DNA of 23,061 nt, taken from positions 36,793 to 59,853 of the forward strand of contig NZIT01000089.1 of NCBI GenBank assembly GCA_002691725.1. Direction: 5' to 3'. Positions 16,929 through 23,061 of the stretch are shown here, in pieces. Made by a program: the position numbers and the translations under genes. Numbering within the stretch: position 1 is the first letter of the stretch; the number at the start of each line of letters is the position of its first letter. This DNA comes from SAR116 cluster bacterium. Its GTDB lineage: Bacteria > Pseudomonadota > Alphaproteobacteria > Puniceispirillales > UBA1172. Under the pieces are notes generated by a model, which had not been told where the DNA came from, searched no databases, and saw only the letters and a program-made list of their open reading frames with translations.

Positions 16929-17271
16929 CCGCCGCCGCCTGCTGGCAGGATTATGTGGGGCATGCGGAATAATAGCGGCAGGGTTGCTTGCTGGCTGTGA
17001 GCGATTTCGACATGAGACCTATACTTGCCCTTATAATGCGGTTGGCTTGCATGAGCTGATTATTAATGATGACAAGGCTGGTGCTGATCTGACGGTCATT
17101 GAAATTGAGGATGAATATTCTATCCCTATCGGCAGTATAACCGAAGATCAGATGATAGCGTCAAATGAAGAAATGGTGCTAATGCTTAACCGCAAGACAG
17201 GTCGGTTAAATGTCACAATAGGCAACAGGTCGGTTTTTATGACATGTGAGAAAACCATCTTTACGATGTAA
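16921..17271 (+). CDS. Small lipoprotein of unknown function
   Basis: 116 aa from the ATG at 16921, whose first 8 bases overlap the end of the preceding gene, so translation is probably coupled. The N-terminus MHSRRRLLAGL...GLLAGC is a lipoprotein signal with lipobox LAGC (Cys26) and an SRRRLL run that could use the Tat route. The mature part has two more cysteines, in TYTCPYN (Cys36) and FMTCEKT (Cys109), spaced to form a disulfide. This layout (YxC near the start, a small beta domain, C near the end) recalls MliC-type lysozyme-inhibitor lipoproteins, but the match is weak and I would not name it so. The residue after Cys26 is Glu, which does not signal inner-membrane retention in the classic rule, so the outer membrane is possible. 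Cotranscription with the acidic protein is likely. Confidence 0.75.
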   Translation: MHSRRRLLAGLCGACGIIAAGLLAGCERFRHETYTCPYNAVGLHELIINDDKAGADLTVIEIEDEYSIPIGSITEDQMIASNEEMVLMLNRKTGRLNVTIGNRSVFMTCEKTIFTM

Positions 17272-17284
17272 TTCATCGTTTTGA
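17263..17284 (+). terminator. Possible weak terminator after the lipoprotein gene
   Basis: ACGATG and CATCGT form a 6-bp stem with a 5-nt loop (17263-17279), followed by TTTTG. The stem overlaps the stop codon. It lies between two convergent genes, where a terminator is expected, but the stem is short and the T run is only four. Confidence 0.3.
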
Positions 17285-17299
17285 TGTTTCATGATCCGC

Positions 17300-17602
17300 C
17301 TAAATATCATCTTTGTTTTGCAAGCGTTTAGCCAGATCATCGAACCAGCTTAAATGCGAATGTGTATGGCTTTCTAATGCCGACAGTTTTTCCATCACTG
17401 CCAGCAAACGCAGTTTATCCTCAGGACTTGGAACAAGAAGCCCTTTTTCCATATCCGCCTGCATAAGAATCAGCGTTTCTGATAGCTGTGCTTGAAATGT
17501 CGTTGATATGAGCTGGGCATCTGCTTCCATAGAAGCACCTAAAACATCATCAAGCAGTCGCTCAATGATGCTACAATAATTTTCAACAAGGTTATCCGAC
17601 AT
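17300..17602 (-). CDS. FlgN-like flagellar export chaperone (putative)
   Basis: 100 aa, all helical in pattern, with no signal peptide or membrane segment. It lies directly downstream of flgM, where flgN stands in flgAMN operons. FlgN is the cytoplasmic chaperone for FlgK and FlgL. The seen pattern is an N-terminal helix (LVENYCSIIERLLDDVLGAS, about 5-24), a middle helix and a K-L-R-L-L-A-V-M-E-K-L helix at about 63-73, as expected for a small helical-hairpin chaperone. It is shorter than typical FlgN (about 140 aa) and sequence identity is not obvious, so the name rests mostly on position. SD AAGGA precedes the ATG, and the gap to flgM is 21 bp. Confidence 0.6.
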   Translation of the reverse strand: MSDNLVENYCSIIERLLDDVLGASMEADAQLISTTFQAQLSETLILMQADMEKGLLVPSPEDKLRLLAVMEKLSALESHTHSHLSWFDDLAKRLQNKDDI

Positions 17603-17623
17603 CAGAATCCTTAACGGTCTGAT

Positions 17624-17920
17624 TTAGCTTTTAAGATCACGGTAAGCATCCATCAATGCATCAGTAATCTGATCGACATCGATAGGATATTTACCTTGCG
17701 AAATCGCTTTTTTGATGCGGCTAACGGCTTCGGAATTCACAGGCGGCTGCTTTGCAAGCTCTGCCACTACTTTTTGTGAAACCATGCCATTCTCAGCTGT
17801 GCCAGCAGGAGCAGTCGGTTTTGCTGCCTTTGCCGGTGAAGCAGTTGAGGTTTGAGCATCTGCTACGCGACTGCGCTGAATATCAACCCTGTTCATCATA
17901 TTTTTAATGGACTCTACCAT
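17624..17920 (-). CDS. flgM: Anti-sigma-28 factor FlgM
   Basis: 98 aa. The C-terminal half holds the FlgM core: SEAVSRIKKAISQGKYPIDV (about 63-82) followed by DQITDALMDAYRDL. This part binds and blocks FliA (sigma-28) until FlgM is exported through the finished hook. The N-terminal part (about 22-44) is an Ala/Pro/Thr/Lys-rich disordered stretch, as expected of a protein that is exported unfolded. A strong SD, GAGGAGG, lies about 8 nt before the ATG. Its presence implies a sigma-28-controlled late class (flagellin and motility genes) elsewhere in the genome. It lies 46 bp after flgA. Confidence 0.9.
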   Translation of the reverse strand: MVESIKNMMNRVDIQRSRVADAQTSTASPAKAAKPTAPAGTAENGMVSQKVVAELAKQPPVNSEAVSRIKKAISQGKYPIDVDQITDALMDAYRDLKS

Positions 17921-17966
17921 TGGTCTAGCCTCCTCAAGATGTTAAACGACGCAGATTAAGAATATG

Positions 17967-18842
17967 TTAGTGAATTGGTGAAATTTTTCTGTTGCCAATA
18001 ACTTTTCCAAAAACAGTCTTGCCGCTAGACAGGTTTTCAACCTTAATAACCTCACCAAACTGACCGTTTTCCAACGATACGCCATTCATTTCAACATAAA
18101 TTCCCTGGTGCGAAAAAGCAATAGTAACCGGCTTTTTTTGTTCAACCATGTAAAACGGAGCAAGCTGATGCGAATAAATAGGCTTATTTGCATGAATGGC
18201 AGTCTTAACGCGGCGGCCAATGAGATCGTCAGGTTTAATAAAAATGCCGGTATTTTGTTGCGGAGTGATTGATATCATCATCAGATCGGCGGCGCTGATC
18301 ACTTCACCTTTTGTCATGCTTCGGGTTAAGGCAACCGCGCGCAAATGATGCTTTGATTGTGGCGCATCTTGTGAGGCATAAGATACTGATTTTGCTGTTG
18401 ATATTTCGGGTTTTGGTTTTGGTTTTGGTAGCGGTATCGCCATACTGTCTGAATTGGTATCAGAAGTCGTTAGCGGGTTGTCAAAAGCATTTATTTTGAC
18501 CCGCACCAGCAGCCGCCATTTATCATCAGATGGACAGGTTAGCTTAATCGTTTTCCAGCTCTTGAACAGCGGTTTGATGTTAAAATCATGATCACAGCGG
18601 ATAAACTTTTGCTTGGGATTTACCAGAGGGTTGCCATCAATATCATGCTTGCCCAGCGTTGCATTAATCTGATTGATCAGCTCGACCCCTGTCATTAACG
18701 TTGGCGCCTTAAGTTGCAGCGATGCCTCATCCGTCATTTGGCTCGCATGACTAGCGGTGCTGATAACAGCGACAACAGCCAGAATTGAGCTGCGTTTAAC
18801 TGCCGAAAAAATAGATGTCATTGCTGATCGTGAAGTTATCAT
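17967..18842 (-). CDS. flgA: P-ring assembly chaperone FlgA (SAF domain)
   Basis: 291 aa, longer than the roughly 220 aa of enterobacterial FlgA. The signal peptide ends in STASHA (about residue 33). The N-terminal domain has two cysteines (FIRCDHDF and IKLTCPSD, about 83 and 101) that could pair. A Pro-Lys linker (PKPKPKPE, about 138-145) leads to the SAF domain: LRAVALTRSMTKGEVISAAD (about 167-186), DDLIGRRVKTAIHANKPI, and the end FGKVIGNRKI. FlgA works in the periplasm to help FlgI form the P ring. The start at 18842 lies within the 3' end of the LysM gene (47-bp overlap), with AGGG close upstream. A Met at 18821 is an alternative start that also keeps the signal peptide. Confidence 0.92.
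   Translation of the reverse strand: MITSRSAMTSIFSAVKRSSILAVVAVISTASHASQMTDEASLQLKAPTLMTGVELINQINATLGKHDIDGNPLVNPKQKFIRCDHDFNIKPLFKSWKTIKLTCPSDDKWRLLVRVKINAFDNPLTTSDTNSDSMAIPLPKPKPKPEISTAKSVSYASQDAPQSKHHLRAVALTRSMTKGEVISAADLMMISITPQQNTGIFIKPDDLIGRRVKTAIHANKPIYSHQLAPFYMVEQKKPVTIAFSHQGIYVEMNGVSLENGQFGEVIKVENLSSGKTVFGKVIGNRKISPIH
18409..18426 (-). repeat. GGTTTT hexamer repeat in the flgA linker
   Basis: Three perfect tandem copies of GGTTTT on the plus strand encode the Lys-Pro repeats between the two FlgA domains. A change in copy number would keep the frame and only lengthen or shorten the linker. Confidence 0.9.
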
Positions 18843-19227
18843 CGCCCTGATCTTCGTTCTGCCCCATTATCATCGCCTTGATTTCATTCAAAGAAGGCAG
18901 ATGCAGGATTTTATCTGCATAGAGATAATTGGGATTGTTACGGACAAAAGCATGTTTGTTTTTCATTACAATAGCCATTTCGATAAACCGCATATTCAAA
19001 CCACTACCAATGTAATGCTTTTCCATTACATGACTTAGCGTTTCGCCAGGCTGGACGGTATGTTTAGCCGAATAATTCTGATCAATAACAAACGGATTAT
19101 CAGGCATGATGCCATTTTTGCCATAGCTCTGATACTCAAGCACCACAAAGGGCTGAGAATTGGCCATGGCGAGGGCTGGCAGGCCAGATAGCAATGCGGC
19201 CAGAATAAGCGTTTTAGCTTTCATCAT
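18796..19227 (-). CDS. Secreted LysM-domain protein in the flgP-flgT operon
   Basis: 143 aa. A Sec signal peptide (MMKAKTLILAALLSGLPALAMA, cut near residue 22) precedes a LysM-like domain at about 55-112. Its start is HTVQPGETLSHVMEKHYIGS, and its end is NYLYADKILHLPSL, the usual VxPGDTL...L-x-G-x-x-L-x-I-P layout. A hydrophobic, Met-rich segment sits between. LysM binds peptidoglycan, so this protein probably anchors something in the periplasm to the wall. The ATGA overlap with flgT (4 bp) and the 47-bp overlap with flgA place it firmly in the operon. An H-ring, basal-disk or P-ring role is inference from this context. I know no standard flagellar gene symbol for it. Confidence 0.82.
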   Translation of the reverse strand: MMKAKTLILAALLSGLPALAMANSQPFVVLEYQSYGKNGIMPDNPFVIDQNYSAKHTVQPGETLSHVMEKHYIGSGLNMRFIEMAIVMKNKHAFVRNNPNYLYADKILHLPSLNEIKAMIMGQNEDQGDDNFTISNDIYFFGS

Positions 19228-20450
19228 TGTGTTAGCTCCATGAATTCAACAGATTTGCCTTCTAATATGCTGATATTATGTGACGTATCAAGCGGGCTCA
19301 GTGTTGCGGATTGGTCATTAAGGGCAGTAATTTTTAGCACTGTCCAGCCAGTATCACCGCCATTGGCTACGGCTAGTGAGTTTTCATTCAAGCCTTGCTG
19401 ACGACCAAAAGGCACGGTCAGCATATCACCTTGTTTTGCCAAAGTTGCAATCAGTGGCTGGCATAGCATAGCTTCTGTTGCGGCATTGACAAAATACGGA
19501 ATAGGTTGTGATAACGCCGCTGTCCGCTCAGTACGTGAAGACTTTGTGAGGTGATTTATTGCCCTAAATGGCGTCTTTGTGCTGAACGGTATCTCAGCAA
19601 TGATGCTTTCACTAAACGCTGGCATATATGTCTTGCCGTGAAATCCATTCATGACAAAGGTGACGGTCAGATGCTCCATGCGAATAACCCCATTAGCGTT
19701 ACGCGCATGATCAATATATATTTCCGGGACAATAGCAAAATCGCCATCATGAACATGGGTCTTGCCACTTGTTAGGGCCATATAATCAAAATCATCATTA
19801 GTATTAGACAAGTTTTTTGCCGAAAAACTGCGGTTACTCGCATTGGTCATTTTAATCTGTGGGTGATTATCTACCTCAGCTAAAATCTCTTTGACCATCA
19901 TATGCGCGTGTGCTGCCGCCCAGGACGGGACTTTCGGATTGATCTTAATCATTGGCTTATACATCGTCGCATTAACACGGGAACGCTGGCATTGCTGTTC
20001 TGGCTTCTCCCCAATAACCGCCCGGATGGTGACGGAATAATGGGTTTCATCCTCAACTTCATTGATCACCGCATAATCCATGATCATGCTGGCAGGTCTG
20101 ATGACGAAATGATCGCTTAGGCTAGTATCTGCGCTGACGGCTGAAAATCCGTCAATCCGGGCGCCGCCTTGTAATGCCGCCAGATAAAGCGCATCTTCGA
20201 GAGCCAGCATACGGGCTTCGGCTTTTGTTTCTTCATGGACTATGACCGCCCGGCCTGTTGCTTCGGTGTATCGCAAATCGGCTAGTGGGCGTCCAGGTAG
20301 AACGAAAATAAATAACGCCATAAAGACAAAGACCGCTCTGAGCAGGGGATAGGCACGGTCTGAACGCGCCTGCGACAGAGGTTTCTGGGCAAGCGTCGCC
20401 TGTCCCAATGTTGTCTGTGCCAGTTTTATTTGTGGTGATGCAATCATCAT
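19224..20450 (-). CDS. flgT: Flagellar assembly protein FlgT (H-ring component)
   Basis: 408 aa. The N-terminal domain after the signal peptide (ATGRAVIVHEETKAEARMLA at about 64-83, then LEDALYLAALQGGARIDGFS) is the FlgT N-domain: an alpha/beta fold that begins with A-x-G-x-A and A-R-x-x-A-L-x-D-A. The rest fits the middle and C-terminal FlgT domains but is more divergent. In Vibrio, FlgT forms the H ring around the LP ring and stabilises the high-torque, sodium-driven motor. The signal peptide is unusual: the hydrophobic core (about 40-52) follows a 38-residue N-region with imperfect LAQ/LSQ repeats, so the real start may be internal. The SD at 20450 is weak. It lies 29 bp after flgP and overlaps the LysM gene. 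Confidence 0.82.
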   Translation of the reverse strand: MMIASPQIKLAQTTLGQATLAQKPLSQARSDRAYPLLRAVFVFMALFIFVLPGRPLADLRYTEATGRAVIVHEETKAEARMLALEDALYLAALQGGARIDGFSAVSADTSLSDHFVIRPASMIMDYAVINEVEDETHYSVTIRAVIGEKPEQQCQRSRVNATMYKPMIKINPKVPSWAAAHAHMMVKEILAEVDNHPQIKMTNASNRSFSAKNLSNTNDDFDYMALTSGKTHVHDGDFAIVPEIYIDHARNANGVIRMEHLTVTFVMNGFHGKTYMPAFSESIIAEIPFSTKTPFRAINHLTKSSRTERTAALSQPIPYFVNAATEAMLCQPLIATLAKQGDMLTVPFGRQQGLNENSLAVANGGDTGWTVLKITALNDQSATLSPLDTSHNISILEGKSVEFMELTQ

Positions 20451-20479
20451 AACTGTCTGAATACCTGAGGGTTATTGAA

Positions 20480-21013
20480 TTAACTGATATGCCTTGCACT
20501 ATCCATCAGATAGGCGATCATATCACGATCAATCTCAAGAACAATTTCATATGTGTCAGACCCTGTCGGGTTAATGCGAACGGTTCTGGCGCCTCTAATT
20601 GTGCCTGTGACAATACCGCGGAAGGTGTCGTTTTGAACCATCAGATCAATCACAGTCGTTGTACTATCGACTTGCAAGCCGTGAATTTGCTCAGCCAGGT
20701 CACGCATCGCTGCCATTCGTGCGGCACGAATTGCCATTAGTCTTTTCTGGGCATCTGAACGTCCGGGCTGTGATGAAATAACAGCATATCCAACCGCGCT
20801 TAGTGTCGGGATTTGATCCGCCTTCGCATCCAAAACGTCTTTGACTGCAGCAAGCGATTCCGTCTGGCTCATTTCCAGATCACTAACGCTAGCCATATCC
20901 GAAGCCCCTGATGTGAGAGGTTGTTCGCTTTGTAAGATGACGGGCACCTGACATGCCGCCAATGTCGCAACAAGCGGTAAAAAGGCCAGAGGTTTTAATG
21001 TCTTATAAGTCAT
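20480..21013 (-). CDS. flgP: Flagellar outer-membrane lipoprotein FlgP (LPP20 family)
   Basis: 177 aa. A lipoprotein signal ends in LAAC (Cys21). After a short disordered linker comes the LPP20/FlgP domain: LSAVGYAVISSQPGRSDAQK (about 72-91), an AIRAARMAAMRDLAEQIHGL helix (about 94-113), and GTIRGARTVRINP with a Tyr-Glu-Ile-Val-Leu strand at the end. In Vibrio FlgP is an outer-membrane protein needed for motility; in Campylobacter it forms the basal disk. It is the first gene of the minus-strand flgP-T-LysM-A-M-N unit and has a sigma-54-type promoter 29 nt upstream of its ATG. SD GGAG lies 8 nt before the start. No flgO is seen nearby. Confidence 0.85.
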   Translation of the reverse strand: MTYKTLKPLAFLPLVATLAACQVPVILQSEQPLTSGASDMASVSDLEMSQTESLAAVKDVLDAKADQIPTLSAVGYAVISSQPGRSDAQKRLMAIRAARMAAMRDLAEQIHGLQVDSTTTVIDLMVQNDTFRGIVTGTIRGARTVRINPTGSDTYEIVLEIDRDMIAYLMDSARHIS

Positions 21014-21052
21014 TTGGGTTCTCCATCCGTGAGAAAGTGTTTGATCGCGTCA

Positions 21053-21069
21053 TGCATGTTTTATGCCAG
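21053..21069 (-). promoter_or_regulatory. Sigma-54 promoter of flgP operon (likely)
   Basis: The minus strand reads CTGGCATAAAACATGCA. GG and GC have the exact sigma-54 spacing, and TGGCA and TGCA match; three inner positions differ from TGGCACGNNNNTTGC. Predicted transcription starts near 21042, about 29 nt before the flgP ATG, the same spacing as at flgG and the sulfotransferase. Confidence 0.6.
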
Positions 21070-21106
21070 AGCCGTGGCGCCTGCAAAATCTCTTGTAAAA
21101 AGCAAT

Positions 21107-21123
21107 CTGGCACGGGTTTTGCC
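21107..21123 (+). promoter_or_regulatory. Sigma-54 promoter reading toward flhA
   Basis: The plus strand reads CTGGCACGGGTTTTGCC, a full match to the sigma-54 consensus. Predicted transcription starts near 21134. It stands back to back with the flgP promoter, with only 37 bp between the two site edges, so one activator array could serve both. The distance to the flhA ATG, about 213 nt, is far longer than at the other four sites. Confidence 0.85.
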
Positions 21124-21168
21124 TTTAATAAACAGAAGCCACAATGCCATGAGCAAGAGATGATCATT

Positions 21169-21342
21169 ATGAATATTATTAAAGCGTTATATTACAACAA
21201 GTTAATGAATAGGTCAGCTCCTATGAATATTCACCTATGTCAGTTTTCTGACAACGGTTTATTGACGCTTGACGCTTATGCGACAGAGCCAACCCACATA
21301 ATAAACGCCCACATAATAAGCGACAGAAAGAGTAGAGGTTAA
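21169..21342 (+). CDS. Possible 57-aa small ORF in the flhA leader
   Basis: This frame starts about 35 nt after the predicted sigma-54 transcription start, after AAGAGA at 8 nt spacing, and stops 4 bp before the flhA ATG. The 57-aa product has no recognisable motif; it has one Cys, no signal peptide and no clear membrane helix. Its end is encoded by a 15-bp tandem repeat (THIINAHIIS). The position is what one expects of a leader peptide or small cotranscribed gene, but a chance ORF of this length is quite possible. Confidence 0.3.
   Translation: MNIIKALYYNKLMNRSAPMNIHLCQFSDNGLLTLDAYATEPTHIINAHIISDRKSRG
21293..21322 (+). repeat. 15-bp tandem repeat just upstream of flhA
   Basis: CCCACATAATAAACG (21293-21307) is followed at once by CCCACATAATAAGCG (21308-21322), 14 of 15 identical. 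A shorter tandem GACGCTT-GACGCTT lies at 21264-21277, and GCGACAGA occurs at 21280 and 21320. The 333-bp gap 21014-21346 holds these repeats and the two promoters; I recognise no stable hairpin or known riboswitch in it. Confidence 0.85.
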
Positions 21343-21346
21343 TATT

Positions 21347-23061
21347 ATGGACGCAGTGATCCAACGCCTGAATGTTGATAATTTACGGTCTGTCTTCCGC
21401 GGCAGTATTATGCCGATTGGTATTCTTATCCTTGTTGCCATGATGGTTGTGCCGCTGCCGGTTATTTTACTGGATATCTTTTTTGTAACCAATATTCTTG
21501 TCTCACTGCTTATTCTGATGGTGGCTATGCATACATATCGGCCATTGGATTTTTCCAGTTTTCCCAGCCTTATTCTTATCGCCACGGTTCTGCGACTTGG
21601 TCTTAATGTGGCGTCAACGCGCATTGTTCTCACCGAGGGTCACGAAGGCGGCAATGCTGCTGGTGAGGTGATTGAATCCTTTGGTGAGTTTGTTATTGCG
21701 GGCAATTACGCGGTTGGCATTTTTGTCTTTATTATTCTGATTATCATTAATTTGGTCGTTATCACACGCGGTGCTGGCAGAGTATCAGAAGTCTCTGCCA
21801 GATTTACATTGGATGCTATGCCCGGCAAGCAGATGGCTATTGATGCTGATCTTAATGCTGGTGTCCTGACCAACGAAGAAGCCAAAATCAGGCGTGAAGA
21901 AATTGCCAGTGAGTCTGATTTTTATGGGGCGATGGATGGCGCCTCCAAGTTTGTCAAAGGTGATGCTATTGCCGCGATCTTTATTTTGCTGATTAATATT
22001 ATTGGCGGTCTTATTATTGGTCTTACCCAGCATGATTTGCCGCTTGCGGTTGCTGCGGAAAACTATGTTCTGCTGTCTATCGGTGACGGGTTGGTTGCGC
22101 AAATCCCATCCTTACTGCTCGCCATTTCAACAGCGATCATTGTGACCCGCGTATCGTCAACGCAAGATATGGCGCAGCATATTGGAACGCAAGTTAACTT
22201 ATCCCGCGCATGGATACCTGTTGCCGCAGTCTTGGGATTAATTGGTCTTATCCCGGCCATGCCAAATCTATTGTTTTTAACTGGTGCGGCGATTGCGGCG
22301 GTGCTGGCGGCGAGTTCATATTTCAAGGAAGAGCAGCTCGCAGAGCAGGATAGTCTCGTTACTAATGCGCTGGAAAGCCCTGAAGAAAATACCGAGGATG
22401 TCTCCCTTTCAGACATCGCAGATAATTCTGCAATATCAATCATGCTAGGGTATGGGCTGGTTGATATGGTCAATGGCAATGATGGCGGGGTTTTAAGCAC
22501 TAGAGTGACAGGAATACGCCGGCAAGTCTCAAAAGCGCTTGGATTTGTTGTGCCATCTGTTCGTATCAGAGATGACCTGACGCTTGAACCAAACACTTAC
22601 TTGATCAAAGTTGGGCATACGATTGTGGGTGAGGATAAAGTCTATCCTGACCGCAAGCTGGCTATTCCGGGCGAAGATGCCAATCTCAAAATTGATGGCA
22701 TTCATGTGAAAGACCCGACATTTGGCATGGATGCGGTGTGGATTAATGCTAATCAAACCCGCGAAGCCGAAACCAAGGGCTATGTTGTGGTCGCGCCCGA
22801 ATCTGTTCTGGCGACGCATTTAAGCCATCTGGTTTATAAATATGCTGGGCAATTAATTGGTCAGGATGACGTTCAGAAATTGCTTGATAACCTTGCTAAT
22901 AGCGCCCCAAGTCTGGTGCAATCGGTTGTCCCTAAACTTATCCCTCTGCATAATTTAACGGCTGTCCTGCGGAACCTTCTGGATGAGCGTGTGCCCATTG
23001 GTGATATGCGCCGGATTTTGGAAAACATTGCTAATCTGGCCTCGCGCAACCTTAGCACGGC
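21347..23061 (+). CDS. flhA: Flagellar export gate protein FlhA, 3' end beyond the window
   Basis: 571 codons are seen without a stop; the full protein should be about 690-700 aa. FlhA is the inner-membrane export-gate protein of the flagellar type III secretion system. The N-terminal half has the expected run of membrane helices with the FHIPEP signature LRLGLNVASTRIVLTEGHEG at about 84-103. The conserved cytoplasmic loop RFTLDAMPGKQMAIDADLNA (about 152-171) includes the Asp residues tied to proton-coupled export. The cytoplasmic domain starts near 330 after an acidic linker and includes VPKLIPLHNLTAVLRNLLDE, near 527-546. The start at 21347 follows AGAGG at 8 nt spacing. It diverges from flgP and starts what is probably the next flagellar operon. 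Confidence 0.97.
   Translation, partial: MDAVIQRLNVDNLRSVFRGSIMPIGILILVAMMVVPLPVILLDIFFVTNILVSLLILMVAMHTYRPLDFSSFPSLILIATVLRLGLNVASTRIVLTEGHEGGNAAGEVIESFGEFVIAGNYAVGIFVFIILIIINLVVITRGAGRVSEVSARFTLDAMPGKQMAIDADLNAGVLTNEEAKIRREEIASESDFYGAMDGASKFVKGDAIAAIFILLINIIGGLIIGLTQHDLPLAVAAENYVLLSIGDGLVAQIPSLLLAISTAIIVTRVSSTQDMAQHIGTQVNLSRAWIPVAAVLGLIGLIPAMPNLLFLTGAAIAAVLAASSYFKEEQLAEQDSLVTNALESPEENTEDVSLSDIADNSAISIMLGYGLVDMVNGNDGGVLSTRVTGIRRQVSKALGFVVPSVRIRDDLTLEPNTYLIKVGHTIVGEDKVYPDRKLAIPGEDANLKIDGIHVKDPTFGMDAVWINANQTREAETKGYVVVAPESVLATHLSHLVYKYAGQLIGQDDVQKLLDNLANSAPSLVQSVVPKLIPLHNLTAVLRNLLDERVPIGDMRRILENIANLASRNLST

Noticed and set aside
16502..16963. Minus-strand 153-aa Ser-rich ORF opposite the acidic protein
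   Set aside because: It is the antisense of GAT/GCT repeats, which read as Ser/Ala codons. No start signal or domain is seen.
20953..21342. Full 129-aa plus-strand ORF from inside flgP to flhA
   Set aside because: Its start lies in flgP and upstream of the sigma-54 site. Only its last 57 codons could be on the flhA transcript, and that part is listed separately with low confidence.
1..23061. tRNA or rRNA genes, CRISPR arrays, insertion sequences, prophage
   Set aside because: I saw no tRNA-like sequence, no regularly spaced repeats, no transposase or integrase frame, and no terminal inverted repeats.

Overview
The window is almost entirely one flagellar gene cluster, read as two blocks on the minus strand, a small plus-strand unit between them, and the start of flhA at the right edge. 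The coding style (moderate G+C, short gaps, a FlgJ that has only the rod-binding domain, TPR-sulfotransferase next to the flagellar genes) suggests a marine alphaproteobacterium. A SAR116/Puniceispirillum-like organism is my best guess, but that is inference and no marker gene is present to prove it.

Layout, left to right. 1-1760 (minus): most of a TPR-sulfotransferase that runs off the left edge. 1864-16243 (minus): flgB-C-D-E-F-G-H-I-J-K-L in textbook order, transcribed right to left, i.e. rod (FlgB, C, F, G), hook cap FlgD, hook FlgE, L ring FlgH, P ring FlgI, rod-binding FlgJ and the hook-filament junction proteins FlgK and FlgL. FlgE (1416 aa) and FlgK (1218 aa) are two to three times the usual length. 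16347-17271 (plus): two unrecognised genes, an acidic cytoplasmic protein and a small lipoprotein. 17300-21013 (minus): flgP, flgT, a LysM protein, flgA, flgM and a flgN-like gene, i.e. the flgAMN set fused to the Vibrio-type H-ring/basal-disk genes. 21347-23061 (plus): flhA, the export-gate protein, cut by the right edge.

Regulation. I find five sites with the sigma-54 layout (TGGCAC-N5-TTGC, GG and GC correctly spaced). They lie ahead of the sulfotransferase, flgG, the unknown plus-strand pair, flgP, and flhA. Four give predicted leaders of 23-31 nt. The flhA leader would be about 213 nt and holds a possible 57-codon ORF and a tandem repeat. FlgM (anti-sigma-28) is also encoded, so a sigma-54 then sigma-28 hierarchy is likely.

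The least explained parts are the sulfotransferase and the two-gene plus-strand unit. Both appear wired into the flagellar regulon by their promoters, yet neither belongs to the standard flagellar parts list.
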